The position numbers and the translations under genes were made by a program. A DNA stretch of 64,000 nt from Hippasteria phrygiana (lineage: Eukaryota; Echinodermata; Asteroidea; Valvatida; Goniasteridae), in NCBI GenBank assembly GCA_037893225.1, contig JAZGUH010000205.1, positions 839,531-903,530 on the forward strand. Reading direction: 5' to 3'. The notes beneath the pieces were generated by a model, which was not told the DNA's origin, did not search any database, and was given only the letters and a program-made list of their open reading frames with translations. The number at the start of each line of letters is the position of its first letter. The first letter of the stretch is position 1. This document shows, in pieces, positions 35,442-50,292 of this stretch.

Positions 35442-37736
35442 GTAAGTCTAACACTCTCACTACCTCTAACTCTCCTTCTCTCTTACTCTCACATTCTAAC
35501 CCGATGACTAGCACTTGCACTGTAACACTTGCACTGTAACACTTGCACTGTAACTCTTGCACTGTATCTCTTGCACTGTAACACTTGCACTGTAACACTT
35601 GCACTGTAACACTTGCACTGTAACACTTGCACTGTAACACTTGCACTGTAACACTTGCACTGTAACACTTGCACTCGAACCTTTACCCTAACACTTGAAC
35701 TCAAACCCTTAACTCTAACACTAATTTTAATATTCTTAACTCGCTTACTCTATTTTTCCATCAACTTCAGGAGAGATCAACATCCGGCTCCTGGCTGTCA
35801 AGACCTCGAGGCCACCCAAGATCATCATGGACAGAACTGGAATGGCCCAGTGAGATAGACAGCTTGCAGGCCTAGATCCGCACAATAGACCTACGCTGTT
35901 TAGTAGATGAGTAAGTCTAACACTCTCACTACCTCTAACTCTCCTTCTCTCTTACTCTCACATTCTAACCCGATGACTAGCACTTGCACTGTAACACTTG
36001 CACTGTAACACTTGCACTGTAACACTTGCACTGTAACACTTGCACTGTAACACTTGCACTGTAACACTTGCACTGTAACACTTGCACTGTAACACTTGCA
36101 CTGTAACACTTGCACTGTAACACTTGCACTGTAACACCTGCACTGTAAGACTTGCACTGTAACACTTGCACTCGAACCTTAACCCTAACACTTAAACTCA
36201 AACCCTTAACTCTAACACTAATTTTTATATTCTTAACTCGCTTACTCTATTTTTTCATCAACTTCAGGAGAGATCAACCTCCGGCTCCTGGCTGTCAAGA
36301 CCTCGAGGCCACCCAAGATCATCATGGACAGAACTGGAATGGCCCAGTGAGATAGACAGCATACAGGCTTAGATGAGCACAATAGACCTACGCTGTTTAG
36401 TAGATGAGTAAGTCTAACACTCTCACTACCTCTAACTCTCCTTCTCTCTTACTCTCACATTCTAACCCGATGACTAGCACTTGCACTGTAACACTTGCAC
36501 TGTAACACTTGCACTGTAACACTTGCACTGTAACACTTGCACTGTAACACTTGCACTGTAACACTTGCACTGTAACACTTGCACTGTAACACTTGCACTG
36601 TAACACTTGCACTGTAACACTTGCACTGTAACACTTGCACTGTAACACTTGCACTGTAACACTTGCACTGTAACACTTGCACTGTAACACTTGCACTGTA
36701 ACACCTGCACTGTAACACCTGCACTGTAACACCTGCACTGTAACACCTGCACTGTAACACCTGCACTGTAACACTTGCACTGTAACACTTGCACTGTAAC
36801 ACTTGCACTGTAACACTTGCACTGTAACACCTGCACTGTAACACTTGCACTGTAACACTTGCACTCGAACCTTAACCCTAACACTTAAACTCAAACCCTT
36901 AACTCTAACACTAATTTTTATATTCTTAACTCGCTTACTCTATTTTTTCATCAACTTCAGGAGAGATCAACCTCCGGCTCCTGGCTGTCAAGACCTCGAG
37001 GCCACCCAAGATCATCATGGACAGAACTGGAATGGCCCAGTGAGATAGACAGCATACAGGCTTAGATGAGCACAATAGACCTACGCTGTTTAGTAGATGA
37101 GTAAGTCTAACACTCTCACTACCTCTAACTCTCCTTCTCTCTTACTCTCACATTCTAACCCGATGACTAGCACTTGCACTGTAACACTTGCACTGTAACA
37201 CTTGCACTGTAACACTTGCACTGTAACACTTGCACTGTAACACTTGCACTGTAACACTTGCACTGTAACACTTGCACTGTAACACTTGCACTGTAACACT
37301 TGAACTCAAACCCTTAACTCTAACACTAATTTTAATATTCTTAACTCGCTTACTCTATTTTTCCATCAACTTCAGGAGAGATCAACATCCGGCTCCTGGC
37401 TGTCAAGACCTCGAGGCCACCCAAGATCATCATGGACAGAACTGGAATGGCCCAGTGAGATAGACAGCTTGCAGGCCTAGATCCGCACAATAGACCTACG
37501 CTGTTTAGTAGATGAGTAAGTCTAACACTCTCTCTACCTCTGACTCTCCTTCTCTCTTACTCTCACATTCTAACCCAATCACTAGCACTTGCACTGTAAC
37601 ACTTGCACTGTAACACTTGCACTGTAACACTTGCACTGTAACACTTGCACTGTAACACTTGCACTCGAACCTTCACCCTATCACTTCAACTCGAACCTTC
37701 ACCCTATCACTTGAACTCAAACCCTTAACTCTAACA

Positions 37737-37778
37737 GGCCTAAATCAGCACAATAGACCTACGCTGTTTAGTAGATGA
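37737..37778 (+). pseudogene. Truncated exon remnant, F monomer 6
   Basis: Same junction; counterpart of F monomer 4 within the inner 4.9-kb duplication. Confidence 0.85.
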
Positions 37779-37848
37779 GTAAGTCTAACACTCTCTCTAC
37801 CTCTGACTCTCCTTCTCTCTTACTCTCACATTCTAACCCGATCACTAG

Positions 37849-37876
37849 CACTTGCACTGTAACACTTGCACTGTAA
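37849..37876. repeat. Minimal minisatellite run with spacer-less D monomer, second in block c
   Basis: Same deletion junction as at 32956, within the inner 4.9-kb duplication; the complete cassette after it has its donor at 38083. Confidence 0.85.
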
Positions 37877-39979
37877 CACTTAACTCTAACACTAATTTTA
37901 ATATTCCTAACTCGCTTACTTTATTTTTTTCATCAACTTCAGGAGAGATCAACATCTGGCTCCTGGCTGTCAAGTCCTCGAGGCCACCCAAGATCATCAT
38001 GGACAGAACTGGAATGGCCCAGTGAGATAGACAGCTTGCAGGCCTAGATCAGCACAATAGACCTACGCTGTTTAGTAGATGAGTAAGTCTAACACTCTCT
38101 CTACCTCTGACTCTCCTTCTCTCTTACTCTCACATTCTAACCCGATCACTAGCACTTGCACTGTAACACTTGCACTGTAACACTTGCACTGTAACACTTG
38201 CACTGTAACACTTGCACTGTAACACTTGCACTGTAACACTTGCACTGTAACACTTGCACTGTAACACTTGCACTCGAACCTTCACCCTATCACTTCAACT
38301 CGAACCTTCACCCTAACACTTGAACTCAAACCCTTAACTCTAACACAAATTTGTATATTCTTAACTCGCTTACTCTATTTTTTCATCAACTTCAGGAGAG
38401 ATCAACCTCTGGCTCCTGGCTGTCAAGACCTCGAGGCCACCCAAGATCATCATGGACAGAACTGGAATGGCCCAGTGAGATAGACAGCATACAGGCTTAG
38501 ATGAGCACAATAGACCTACGCTGTTTAGTAGATGAGTAAGTCTAACACTCTCACTACCTCTAACTCTCCTTCTCTCTTACTCTCACATTCTAACCCGATG
38601 ACTAGCACTTGCACTGTAACACTTGCACTGTAACACTTGCACTGTAACTCTTGCACTGTAACTCTTGCACTGTAACACTTGCACTGTAACACTTGCACTG
38701 TAACACTTGCACTGTAACACTTGCACTGTAACACTTGCACTGTAACACTTGCACTGTAACACTTGCACTGTAACACTTGCACTGTAACACTTGCACTGTA
38801 ACACTTGCACTGTAACACTTGCACTGTAACACTTGCACTGTAACACTTGCACTGTAACACTTGCACTGTAACACCTGCACTGTAACACCTGCACTGTAAC
38901 ACTTGCACTGTAACACTTGCACTCGAACCTTAACCCTAACACTTAAACTCAAACCCTTAACTCTAACACTAATTTTTATATTCTTAACTCGCTTACTCTA
39001 TTTTTTCATCAACTTCAGGAGAGATCAACCTCCGGCTCCTGGCTGTCAAGACCTCGAGGCCACCCAAGATCATCATGGACAGAACTGGAATGGCCCAGTG
39101 AGATAGACAGCATACAGGCTTAGATGAGCACAATAGACCTACGCTGTTTAGTAGATGAGTAAGTCTAACACTCTCACTACCTCTAACTCTCCTTCTCTCT
39201 TACTCTCACATTCTAACCCGATGACTAGCACTTGCACTGTAACACTTGCACTGTAACACTTGCACTGTAACACTTGCACTGTAACACTTGCACTGTAACA
39301 CTTGCACTGTAACACTTGCACTGTAACACTTGCACTGTAACACTTGCACTGTAACACTTGCACTGTAACACTTGCACTCGAACCTTAACCCTAACACTTG
39401 CACTGTAACACTTGCACTGTAACACTTGCACTGTAACACTTGCACTGTAACACTTGCACTGTAACACTTGCACTCGAACCTTAACCCTAACACTTGCACT
39501 GTAACACTTGAACTCAAACCCTTAACTCTAACACTAATTTTAATATTCCTAACTCGCTTACTTTATTTTTTTCATCAACTTCAGGAGAGATCAACATCTG
39601 GCTCCTGGCTGTCAAGTCCTCGAGGCCACCCAAGATCATCATGGACAGAACTGGAATGGCCCAGTGAGATAGACAGCTTGCAGGCCTAGATCAGCACAAT
39701 AGACCTACGCTGTTTAGTAGATGAGTAAGTCTAACACTCTCTCTACCTCTGACTCTCCTTCTCTCTTACTCTCACATTCTAACCCGATCACTAGCACTTG
39801 CACTGTAACACTTGCACTGTAACACTTGCACTGTAACACTTGCACTGTAACACTTGCACTGTAACACTTGCACTGTAACACTTGCACTGTAACACTTGCA
39901 CTGTAACACTTGCACTGTAACACTTGCACTGTAACACTTGCACTGTAACACTTGCACTGTAACACCTGCACTGTAACAC

Positions 39980-42661
39980 TTGCACTGTAACACTTGCACT
40001 CGAACCTTAACCCTAACACTTAAACTCAAACCCTTAACTCTAACACTAATTTTTATATTCTTAACTCGCTTACTCTATTTTTTCATCAACTTCAGGAGAG
40101 ATCAACCTCCGGCTCCTGGCTGTCAAGACCTCGAGGCCACCCAAGATCATCATGGACAGAACTGGAATGGCCCAGTGAGATAGACAGCATACAGGCTTAG
40201 ATGAGCACAATAGACCTACGCTGTTTAGTAGATGAGTAAGTCTAACACTCTAACTACCTCTAACTCTCCTTCTCTCTTACTCTCACATTCTAACCCGATG
40301 ACTAGCACTTGCACTGTAACACTTGCACTGTAACACTTGCACTGTAACACTTGCACTGTAACACTTGCACTGTAACACTTGCACTGTAACACTTGCACTG
40401 TAACACTTGCACTGTAACACTTGCACTGTAACACTTGCACTGTAACACTTGCACTGTAACACTTGCACTGTAACACTTGCACTCGAACCTTTACCCTAAC
40501 ACTTGAACTCGAACCTTTACCCTAACACTTGAACTCGAACCTTTACCCTAACACTTGAACTCAAACCCTTAACTCTAACACTAATTTTAATATTCTTAAC
40601 TCGCTTACTCTATTTTTCCATCAACTTCAGGAGAGATCAACATCCGGCTCCTGGCTGTCAAGACCTCGAGGCCACCCAAGATCATCATGGACAGAACTGG
40701 AATGGCCCAGTGAGATAGACAGCTTGCAGGCCTAGATCCGCACAATAGACCTACGCTGTTTAGTAGATGAGTAAGTCTAACACTCTCTCTACCTCTGACT
40801 CTCCTTCTCTCTTACTCTCACATTCTAACCCAATCACTAGCACTTGCACTGTAACACTTGCACTGTAACACTTGCACTGTAACACTTGCACTGTAACACT
40901 TGCACTGTAACACTTGCACTGTAACACTTGCACTGTAACACTTGCACTGTAACACTTGCACTGTAACACTTGCACTCGAACCTTAACCCTAACACTTGCA
41001 CTGTAACACTTGAACTCGAACCTTAACCCTAACACTTGCACTGTAACACTTGAACTCGAACCTTAACCCTAACACTTGCACTGTAACACTTGAACTCAAA
41101 CCCTTAACTCTAACACTAATTTTAATATTGCTAACTCGCTTACTTTATTTTTTTCATCAACTTCAGGAGAGATCAACATCTGGCTCCTGGCTGTCAAGTC
41201 CTCGAGGCCACCCAAGATCATCATGGACAGAACTGGAATGGCCCAGTGAGATAGACAGCATACAGGCTTAGATGAGCACAATAGACCTATGCTGTTTAGT
41301 AGATGAGTAAGTCTAACACTCTCTCTACCTCTAACTCTCCTTCTCTCTTACTCTCACATTCTAACCCGATCACTAGCACTTGCACTGTAACACTTGCACT
41401 GTAACACTTGCACTGTAACACTTGCACTGTAACACTTGCACTGTAACACTTGCACTGTAACACTTGCACTGTAACACTTGCACTGTAACACTTGCACTGT
41501 AACACTTGCACTGTAACACTTGCACTGTAACACTTGCACTGTAACACTTGCACTGTAACACTTGCACTGTAACACCTGCACTGTAAGACTTGCACTGTAA
41601 GACTTGCACTGTAACACTTGCACTCGAACCTTAACCCTAACACTTAAACTCAAACCCTTAACTCTAACACTAATTTTTATATTCTTAACTCGCTTACTCT
41701 ATTTTTTCATCAACTTCAGGAGAGATCAACCTCCGGCTCCTGGCTGTCAAGACCTCGAGGCCACCCAAGATCATCATGGACAGAACTGGAATGGCCCAGT
41801 GAGATAGACAGCATACAGGCTTAGATGAGCACAATAGACCTACGCTGTTTAGTAGATGAGTAAGTCTAACACTCTCACTACCTCTAACTCTCCTTCTCTC
41901 TTACTCTCACATTCTAACCCGATGACTAGCACTTGCACTGTAACACTTGCACTGTAACACTTGCACTCGAACCTTAACCCTAACACTTGCACTGTAACAC
42001 TTGAACTCAAACCCTTAACTCTAACACTAATTTTAATATTCCTAACTCGCTTACTTTATTTTTTTCATCAACTTCAGGAGAGATCAACATCTGGCTCCTG
42101 GCTGTCAAGTCCTCGAGGCCACCCAAGATCATCATGGACAGAACTGGAATGGCCCAGTGAGATAGACAGCTTGCAGGCCTAGATCAGCACAATAGACCTA
42201 CGCTGTTTAGTAGATGAGTAAGTCTAACACTCTCTCTACCTCTGACTCTCCTTCTCTCTTACTCTCACATTCTAACCCGATCACTAGCACTTGCACTGTA
42301 ACACTTGCACTGTAACACTTGCACTGTAACACTTGCACTGTAACACTTGCACTGTAACACTTGCACTGTAACACTTGCACTGTAACACTTGCACTGTAAC
42401 ACTTGCACTGTAACACTTGCACTGTAACACTTGCACTCGATCCTTAACCCTAACACTTAAACTCAAACCCTTAACTCTAACACTAATTTTTATATTCTTA
42501 ACTCGCTTACTCTATTTTTTCATCAACTTCAGGAGAGATCAACCTCCGGCTCCTGGCTGTCAAGACCTCGAGGCCACCCAAGATCATCATGGACAGAACT
42601 GGAATGGCCCAGTGAGATAGACAGCATACAGGCTTAGATGAGCACAATAGACCTACGCTGT
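39980..42661. repeat. Higher-order block a, copy 2
   Basis: Donors at 40236, 40771, 41307, 41860 and 42218. It matches 18978-21604 in monomer order, including the A' monomer at 42417-42620. It is followed by block c rather than block b; the switch lies in the minisatellite or tail sequence between about 42440 and 42925, where both partners are identical, so the exact point cannot be placed. Confidence 0.85.
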
Positions 42662-42924
42662 TTAGTAGATGAGTAAGTCTAACACTCTCACTACCTCTAA
42701 CTCTCCTTCTCTCTTACTCTCACATTCTAACCCGATGACTAGCACTTGCACTGTAACACTTGCACTGTAACACTTGCACTGTAACACTTGCACTGTAACA
42801 CTTGCACTGTAACACTTGCACTGTAACACTTGCACTGTAACACTTGCACTGTAACACTTGCACTGTAACACTTGCACTGTAACACTTGCACTGTAACACT
42901 TGCACTGTAACACTTGCACTGTAA

Positions 42925-42937
42925 CATTGCACTGTAA
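42925..42937. repeat. 13-bp minisatellite unit, block c copy 2
   Basis: Exact counterpart of the unit at 30509-30521. Confidence 0.9.
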
Positions 42938-43391
42938 CACTTGAACTCAAACCCTTAACTCTAACACTAATTTTAATATTCTTAACTCGCTTACTCTATT
43001 TTTCCATCAACTTCAGGAGAGATCAACATCCGGCTCCTGGCTGTCAAGACCTCGAGGCCACCCAAGATCATCATGGGCAGAACTGGAATGGCCCAGTGAG
43101 ATAGACAGCTTGCAGGCCTAGATCCGCACAATAGACCTACGCTGTTTAGTAGATGAGTAAGTCTAACACTCTCTCTACCTCTGACTCTCCTTCTCTCTTA
43201 CTCTCACATTCTAACCCAATCACTAGCACTTGCACTGTAACACTTGCACTGTAACACTTGCACTGTAACACTTGCACTGTAACACTTGCACTGTAACACT
43301 TGCACTGTAACACTTGCACTCGAACCTTCACCCTATCACTTCAACTCGAACCTTCACCCTATCACTTGAACTCAAACCCTTAACTCTAACA

Positions 43392-43433
43392 GGCCTAAAT
43401 CAGCACAATAGACCTACGCTGTTTAGTAGATGA
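43392..43433 (+). pseudogene. Truncated exon remnant, F monomer 7
   Basis: Counterpart of F monomer 3 in block c' (offset 12416). Confidence 0.85.
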
Positions 43434-45245
43434 GTAAGTCTAACACTCTCTCTACCTCTGACTCTCCTTCTCTCTTACTCTCACATTCTAACCCGATCAC
43501 TAGCACTTGCACTGTAACACTTGCACTGTAACACTTGCACTGTAACACTTGCACTGTAACACTTGCACTGTAACACTTGCACTGTAACACTTGCACTGTA
43601 ACACTTGCACTGTAACACTTGCACTGTAACACTTGCACTGTAACACTTGCACTGTAACACTTGCACTGTAACACTTGCACTGTAACACTTGCACTGTAAC
43701 ACTTGCACTGTAACACTTGCACTGTAACACTTGCACTCGAACCTTAACCCTAACACTTAAACTCAAACCCTTAACTCTAACACTAATTTTTATATTCTTA
43801 ACTCGCTTACTCTATTTTTTCATCAACTTCAGGAGAGATCAACCTCCGGCTCCTGGCTGTCAAGACCTCGAGGCCACCCAAGATCATCATGGACAGAACT
43901 GGAATGGCCCAGTGAGATAGACAGCATACAGGCTTAGATGAGCACAATAGACCTACGCTGTTTAGTAGATGAGTAAGTCTAACACTCTCACTACCTCTAA
44001 CTCTCCTTCTCTCTTACTCTCACATTCTAACCCGATGACTAGCACTTGCACTGTAACACTTGCACTGTAACACTTGCACTGTAACACTTGCACTGTAACA
44101 CTTGCACTGTAACACTTGCACTGTAACACTTGCACTGTAACACTTGCACTGTAACACTTGCACTGTAACACTTGCACTGTAACACTTGCACTGTAACACT
44201 TGCACTGTAACACTTGCACTGTAACACTTGCACTGTAACACCTGCACTGTAACACCTGCACTGTAACACCTGCACTGTAACACTTGCACTGTAACACTTG
44301 CACTGTAACACTTGCACTGTAACACTTGCACTGTAACACCTGCACTGTAACACTTGCACTGTAACACTTGCACTCGAACCTTAACCCTAACACTTAAACT
44401 CAAACCCTTAACTCTAACACTAATTTTTATATTCTTAACTCGCTTACTCTATTTTTTCATCAACTTCAGGAGAGATCAACCTCCGGCTCCTGGCTGTCAA
44501 GACCTCGAGGCCACCCAAGATCATCATGGACAGAACTGGAATGGCCCAGTGAGATAGACAGCATACAGGCTTAGATGAGCACAATAGACCTACGCTGTTT
44601 AGTAGATGAGTAAGTCTAACACTCTCACTACCTCTAACTCTCCTTCTCTCTTACTCTCACATTCTAACCCGATGACTAGCACTTGCACTGTAACACTTGC
44701 ACTGTAACACTTGCACTGTAACACTTGCACTGTAACACTTGCACTGTAACACTTGCACTGTAACACTTGCACTGTAACACTTGCACTGTAACACTTGCAC
44801 TGTAACACTTGAACTCAAACCCTTAACTCTAACACTAATTTTAATATTCTTAACTCGCTTACTCTATTTTTCCATCAACTTCAGGAGAGATCAACATCCG
44901 GCTCCTGGCTGTCAAGACCTCGAGGCCACCCAAGATCATCATGGACAGAACTGGAATGGCCCAGTGAGATAGACAGCTTGCAGGCCTAGATCCGCACAAT
45001 AGACCTACGCTGTTTAGTAGATGAGTAAGTCTAACACTCTCTCTACCTCTGACTCTCCTTCTCTCTTACTCTCACATTCTAACCCAATCACTAGCACTTG
45101 CACTGTAACACTTGCACTGTAACACTTGCACTGTAACACTTGCACTGTAACACTTGCACTGTAACACTTGCACTCGAACCTTCACCCTATCACTTCAACT
45201 CGAACCTTCACCCTATCACTTGAACTCAAACCCTTAACTCTAACA

Positions 45246-45287
45246 GGCCTAAATCAGCACAATAGACCTACGCTGTTTAGTAGATGA
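45246..45287 (+). pseudogene. Truncated exon remnant, F monomer 8
   Basis: Counterpart of F monomer 4 in block c' (offset 12430). Confidence 0.85.
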
Positions 45288-45357
45288 GTAAGTCTAACAC
45301 TCTCTCTACCTCTGACTCTCCTTCTCTCTTACTCTCACATTCTAACCCGATCACTAG

Positions 45358-45385
45358 CACTTGCACTGTAACACTTGCACTGTAA
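45358..45385. repeat. Minimal minisatellite run with spacer-less D monomer (block c')
   Basis: Counterpart of 32928-32955, offset 12430; donor of the following cassette at 45592. Confidence 0.85.
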
Positions 45386-46904
45386 CACTTAACTCTAACA
45401 CTAATTTTAATATTCCTAACTCGCTTACTTTATTTTTTTCATCAACTTCAGGAGAGATCAACATCTGGCTCCTGGCTGTCAAGTCCTCGAGGCCACCCAA
45501 GATCATCATGGACAGAACTGGAATGGCCCAGTGAGATAGACAGCTTGCAGGCCTAGATCAGCACAATAGACCTACGCTGTTTAGTAGATGAGTAAGTCTA
45601 ACACTCTCTCTACCTCTGACTCTCCTTCTCTCTTACTCTCACATTCTAACCCGATCACTAGCACTTGCACTGTAACACTTGCACTGTAACACTTGCACTG
45701 TAACACTTGCACTGTAACACTTGCACTGTAACACTTGCACTGTAACACTTGCACTGTAACACTTGCACTGTAACACTTGCACTGTAACACTTGCACTCGA
45801 ACCTTCACCCTATCACTTCAACTCGAACCTTCACCCTAACACTTGAACTCAAACCCTTAACTCTAACACAAATTTGTATATTCTTAACTCGCTTACTCTA
45901 TTTTTTCATCAACTTCAGGAGAGATCAACCTCTGGCTCCTGGCTGTCAAGACCTCGAGGCCACCCAAGATCATCATGGACAGAACTGGAATGGCCCAGTG
46001 AGATAGACAGCATACAGGCTTAGATGAGCACAATAGACCTACGCTGTTTAGTAGATGAGTAAGTCTAACACTCTCACTACCTCTAACTCTCCTTCTCTCT
46101 TACTCTCACATTCTAACCCGATGACTAGCACTTGCACTGTAACACTTGCACTGTAACACTTGCACTGTAACTCTTGCACTGTAACTCTTGCACTGTAACA
46201 CTTGCACTGTAACACTTGCACTGTAACACTTGCACTGTAACACTTGCACTGTAACACTTGCACTGTAACACTTGCACTGTAACACTTGCACTGTAACACT
46301 TGCACTGTAACACTTGCACTGTAACACTTGCACTGTAACACTTGCACTGTAACACCTGCACTGTAACACTTGCACTGTAACACTTGCACTGTAACACCTG
46401 CACTGTAACACTTGCACTGTAACACTTGCACTGTAACACTTGCACTGTAACACTTGAACTCAAACCCTTAACTCTAACACTAATTTTAATATTCTTAACT
46501 CGCTTACTCTATTTTTCCATCAACTTCAGGAGAGATCAACATCCGGCTCCTGGCTGTCAAGACCTCGAGGCCACCCAAGATCATCATGGACAGAACTGGA
46601 ATGGCCCAGTGAGATAGACAGCTTGCAGGCCTAGATCCGCACAATAGACCTACGCTGTTTAGTAGATGAGTAAGTCTAACACTCTCTCTACCTCTGACTC
46701 TCCTTCTCTCTTACTCTCACATTCTAACCCAATCACTAGCACTTGCACTGTAACACTTGCACTGTAACACTTGCACTGTAACACTTGCACTGTAACACTT
46801 GCACTGTAACACTTGCACTGTAACACTTGCACTCGAACCTTCACCCTATCACTTCAACTCGAACCTTCACCCTATCACTTGAACTCAAACCCTTAACTCT
46901 AACA

Positions 46905-46946
46905 GGCCTAAATCAGCACAATAGACCTACGCTGTTTAGTAGATGA
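46905..46946 (+). pseudogene. Truncated exon remnant, F monomer 9
   Basis: Counterpart of F monomer 5 in block c' (offset 12430). Confidence 0.85.
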
Positions 46947-49900
46947 GTAAGTCTAACACTCTCTCTACCTCTGACTCTCCTTCTCTCTTACTCTCACATT
47001 CTAACCCGATCACTAGCACTTGCACTGTAACACTTGCACTGTAACACTTGCACTGTAACACTTGCACTGTAACACTTGCACTGTAACACTTGCACTGTAA
47101 CACTTGCACTGTAACACTTGCACTGTAACACTTGCACTGTAACACTTGCACTGTAACACTTGCACTGTAACACTTGCACTGTAACACTTGCACTGTAACA
47201 CTTGAACTCAAACCCTTAACTCTAACACTAATTTTAATATTCCTAACTCGCTTACTTTATTTTTTTCATCAACTTCAGGAGAGATCAACATCTGGCTCCT
47301 GGCTGTCAAGTCCTCGAGGCCACCCAAGATCATCATGGACAGAACTGGAATGGCCCAGTGAGATAGACAGCTTGCAGGCCTAGATCAGCACAATAGACCT
47401 ACGCTGTTTAGTAGATGAGTAAGTCTAACACTCTCTCTACCTCTGACTCTCCTTCTCTCTTACTCTCACATTCTAACCCGATCACTAGCACTTGCACTGT
47501 AACACTTGCACTGTAACACTTGCACTGTAACACTTGCACTGTAACACTTGCACTGTAACACTTGCACTGTAACACTTGCACTGTAACACTTGCACTGTAA
47601 CACTTGCACTCGAACCTTCACCCTATCACTTCAACTCGAACCTTCACCCTAACACTTGAACTCAAACCCTTAACTCTAACACAAATTTGTATATTCTTAA
47701 CTCGCTTACTCTATTTTTTCATCAACTTCAGGAGAGATCAACCTCTGGCTCCTGGCTGTCAAGACCTTGAGGCCACCCAAGATCATCATGGACAGAACTG
47801 GAATGGCCCAGTGAGATAGACAGCATACAGGCTTAGATGAGCACAATAGACCTACGCTGTTTAGTAGATGAGTAAGTCTAACACTCTCACTACCTCTAAC
47901 TCTCCTTCTCTCTTACTCTCACATTCTAACCCGATGACTAGCACTTGCACTGTAACACTTGCACTGTAACACTTGCACTGTAACTCTTGCACTGTATCTC
48001 TTGCACTGTAACACTTGCACTGTAACACTTGCACTGTAACACTTGCACTGTAACACTTGCACTGTAACACTTGCACTGTAACACTTGCACTGTAACACTT
48101 GCACTCGAACCTTTACCCTAACACTTGAACTCAAACCCTTAACTCTAACACTAATTTTAATATTCTTAACTCGCTTACTCTATTTTTCCATCAACTTCAG
48201 GAGAGATCAACATCCGGCTCCTGGCTGTCAAGACCTCGAGGCCACCCAAGATCATCATGGACAGAACTGGAATGGCCCAGTGAGATAGACAGCTTGCAGG
48301 CCTAGATCCGCACAATAGACCTACGCTGTTTAGTAGATGAGTAAGTCTAACACTCTCACTACCTCTAACTCTCCTTCTCTCTTACTCTCACATTCTAACC
48401 CGATGACTAGCACTTGCACTGTAACACTTGCACTGTAACACTTGCACTGTAACACTTGCACTGTAACACTTGCACTGTAACACTTGCACTGTAACACTTG
48501 CACTGTAACACTTGCACTGTAACACTTGCACTGTAACACTTGCACTGTAACACTTGCACTGTAACACCTGCACTGTAAGACTTGCACTGTAACACTTGCA
48601 CTCGAACCTTAACCCTAACACTTAAACTCAAACCCTTAACTCTAACACTAATTTTTATATTCTTAACTCGCTTACTCTATTTTTTCATCAACTTCAGGAG
48701 AGATCAACCTCCGGCTCCTGGCTGTCAAGACCTCGAGGCCACCCAAGATCATCATGGACAGAACTGGAATGGCCCAGTGAGATAGACAGCATACAGGCTT
48801 AGATGAGCACAATAGACCTACGCTGTTTAGTAGATGAGTAAGTCTAACACTCTCACTACCTCTAACTCTCCTTCTCTCTTACTCTCACATTCTAACCCGA
48901 TGACTAGCACTTGCACTGTAACACTTGCACTGTAACACTTGCACTGTAACACTTGCACTGTAACACTTGCACTGTAACACTTGCACTGTAACACTTGCAC
49001 TGTAACACTTGCACTGTAACACTTGCACTGTAACACTTGCACTGTAACACTTGCACTGTAACACTTGCACTGTAACACTTGCACTGTAACACTTGCACTG
49101 TAACACTTGCACTGTAACACCTGCACTGTAACACCTGCACTGTAACACCTGCACTGTAACACCTGCACTGTAACACCTGCACTGTAACACTTGCACTGTA
49201 ACACTTGCACTGTAACACTTGCACTGTAACACTTGCACTGTAACACCTGCACTGTAACACTTGCACTGTAACACTTGCACTCGAACCTTAACCCTAACAC
49301 TTAAACTCAAACCCTTAACTCTAACACTAATTTTTATATTCTTAACTCGCTTACTCTATTTTTTCATCAACTTCAGGAGAGATCAACCTCCGGCTCCTGG
49401 CTGTCAAGACCTCGAGGCCACCCAAGATCATCATGGACAGAACTGGAATGGCCCAGTGAGATAGACAGCATACAGGCTTAGATGAGCACAATAGACCTAC
49501 GCTGTTTAGTAGATGAGTAAGTCTAACACTCTCACTACCTCTAACTCTCCTTCTCTCTTACTCTCACATTCTAACCCGATGACTAGCACTTGCACTGTAA
49601 CACTTGCACTGTAACACTTGCACTGTAACACTTGCACTGTAACACTTGCACTGTAACACTTGCACTGTAACACTTGCACTGTAACACTTGCACTGTAACA
49701 CTTGCACTGTAACACTTGAACTCAAACCCTTAACTCTAACACTAATTTTAATATTCTTAACTCGCTTACTCTATTTTTCCATCAACTTCAGGAGAGATCA
49801 ACATCCGGCTCCTGGCTGTCAAGACCTCGAGGCCACCCAAGATCATCATGGACAGAACTGGAATGGCCCAGTGAGATAGACAGCTTGCAGGCCTAGATCC

Positions 49901-50152
49901 GCACAATAGACCTACGCTGTTTAGTAGATGAGTAAGTCTAACACTCTCTCTACCTCTGACTCTCCTTCTCTCTTACTCTCACATTCTAACCCAATCACTA
50001 GCACTTGCACTGTAACACTTGCACTGTAACACTTGCACTGTAACACTTGCACTGTAACACTTGCACTGTAACACTTGCACTCGAACCTTCACCCTATCAC
50101 TTCAACTCGAACCTTCACCCTATCACTTGAACTCAAACCCTTAACTCTAACA

Positions 50153-50194
50153 GGCCTAAATCAGCACAATAGACCTACGCTGTTTAGTAGATGA
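50153..50194 (+). pseudogene. Truncated exon remnant, F monomer 10
   Basis: Counterpart of F monomer 6 in block c' (offset 12416). Confidence 0.85.
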
Positions 50195-50264
50195 GTAAGT
50201 CTAACACTCTCTCTACCTCTGACTCTCCTTCTCTCTTACTCTCACATTCTAACCCGATCACTAG

Positions 50265-50292
50265 CACTTGCACTGTAACACTTGCACTGTAA
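50265..50292. repeat. Minimal minisatellite run with spacer-less D monomer, second in block c'
   Basis: Counterpart of 37849-37876, offset 12416; donor of the following cassette at 50499. Confidence 0.85.

Larger units (their letters stand above)
30246..39979. repeat. Higher-order block c, copy 1
   Basis: Twenty-two monomers with donors at 30257, 30741, 31018, 31543, 32180, 32595, 32858, 33162, 33629, 34240, 34517, 34989, 35442, 35911, 36408, 37101, 37516, 37779, 38083, 38536, 39159 and 39725. Four are truncated F monomers. An inner duplication is visible: 31924-33600 resembles 36845-38510 at an offset of 4921, then 4907 bp. The block is repeated at 42662 with an offset of 12416-12430 bp. 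Confidence 0.85.
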
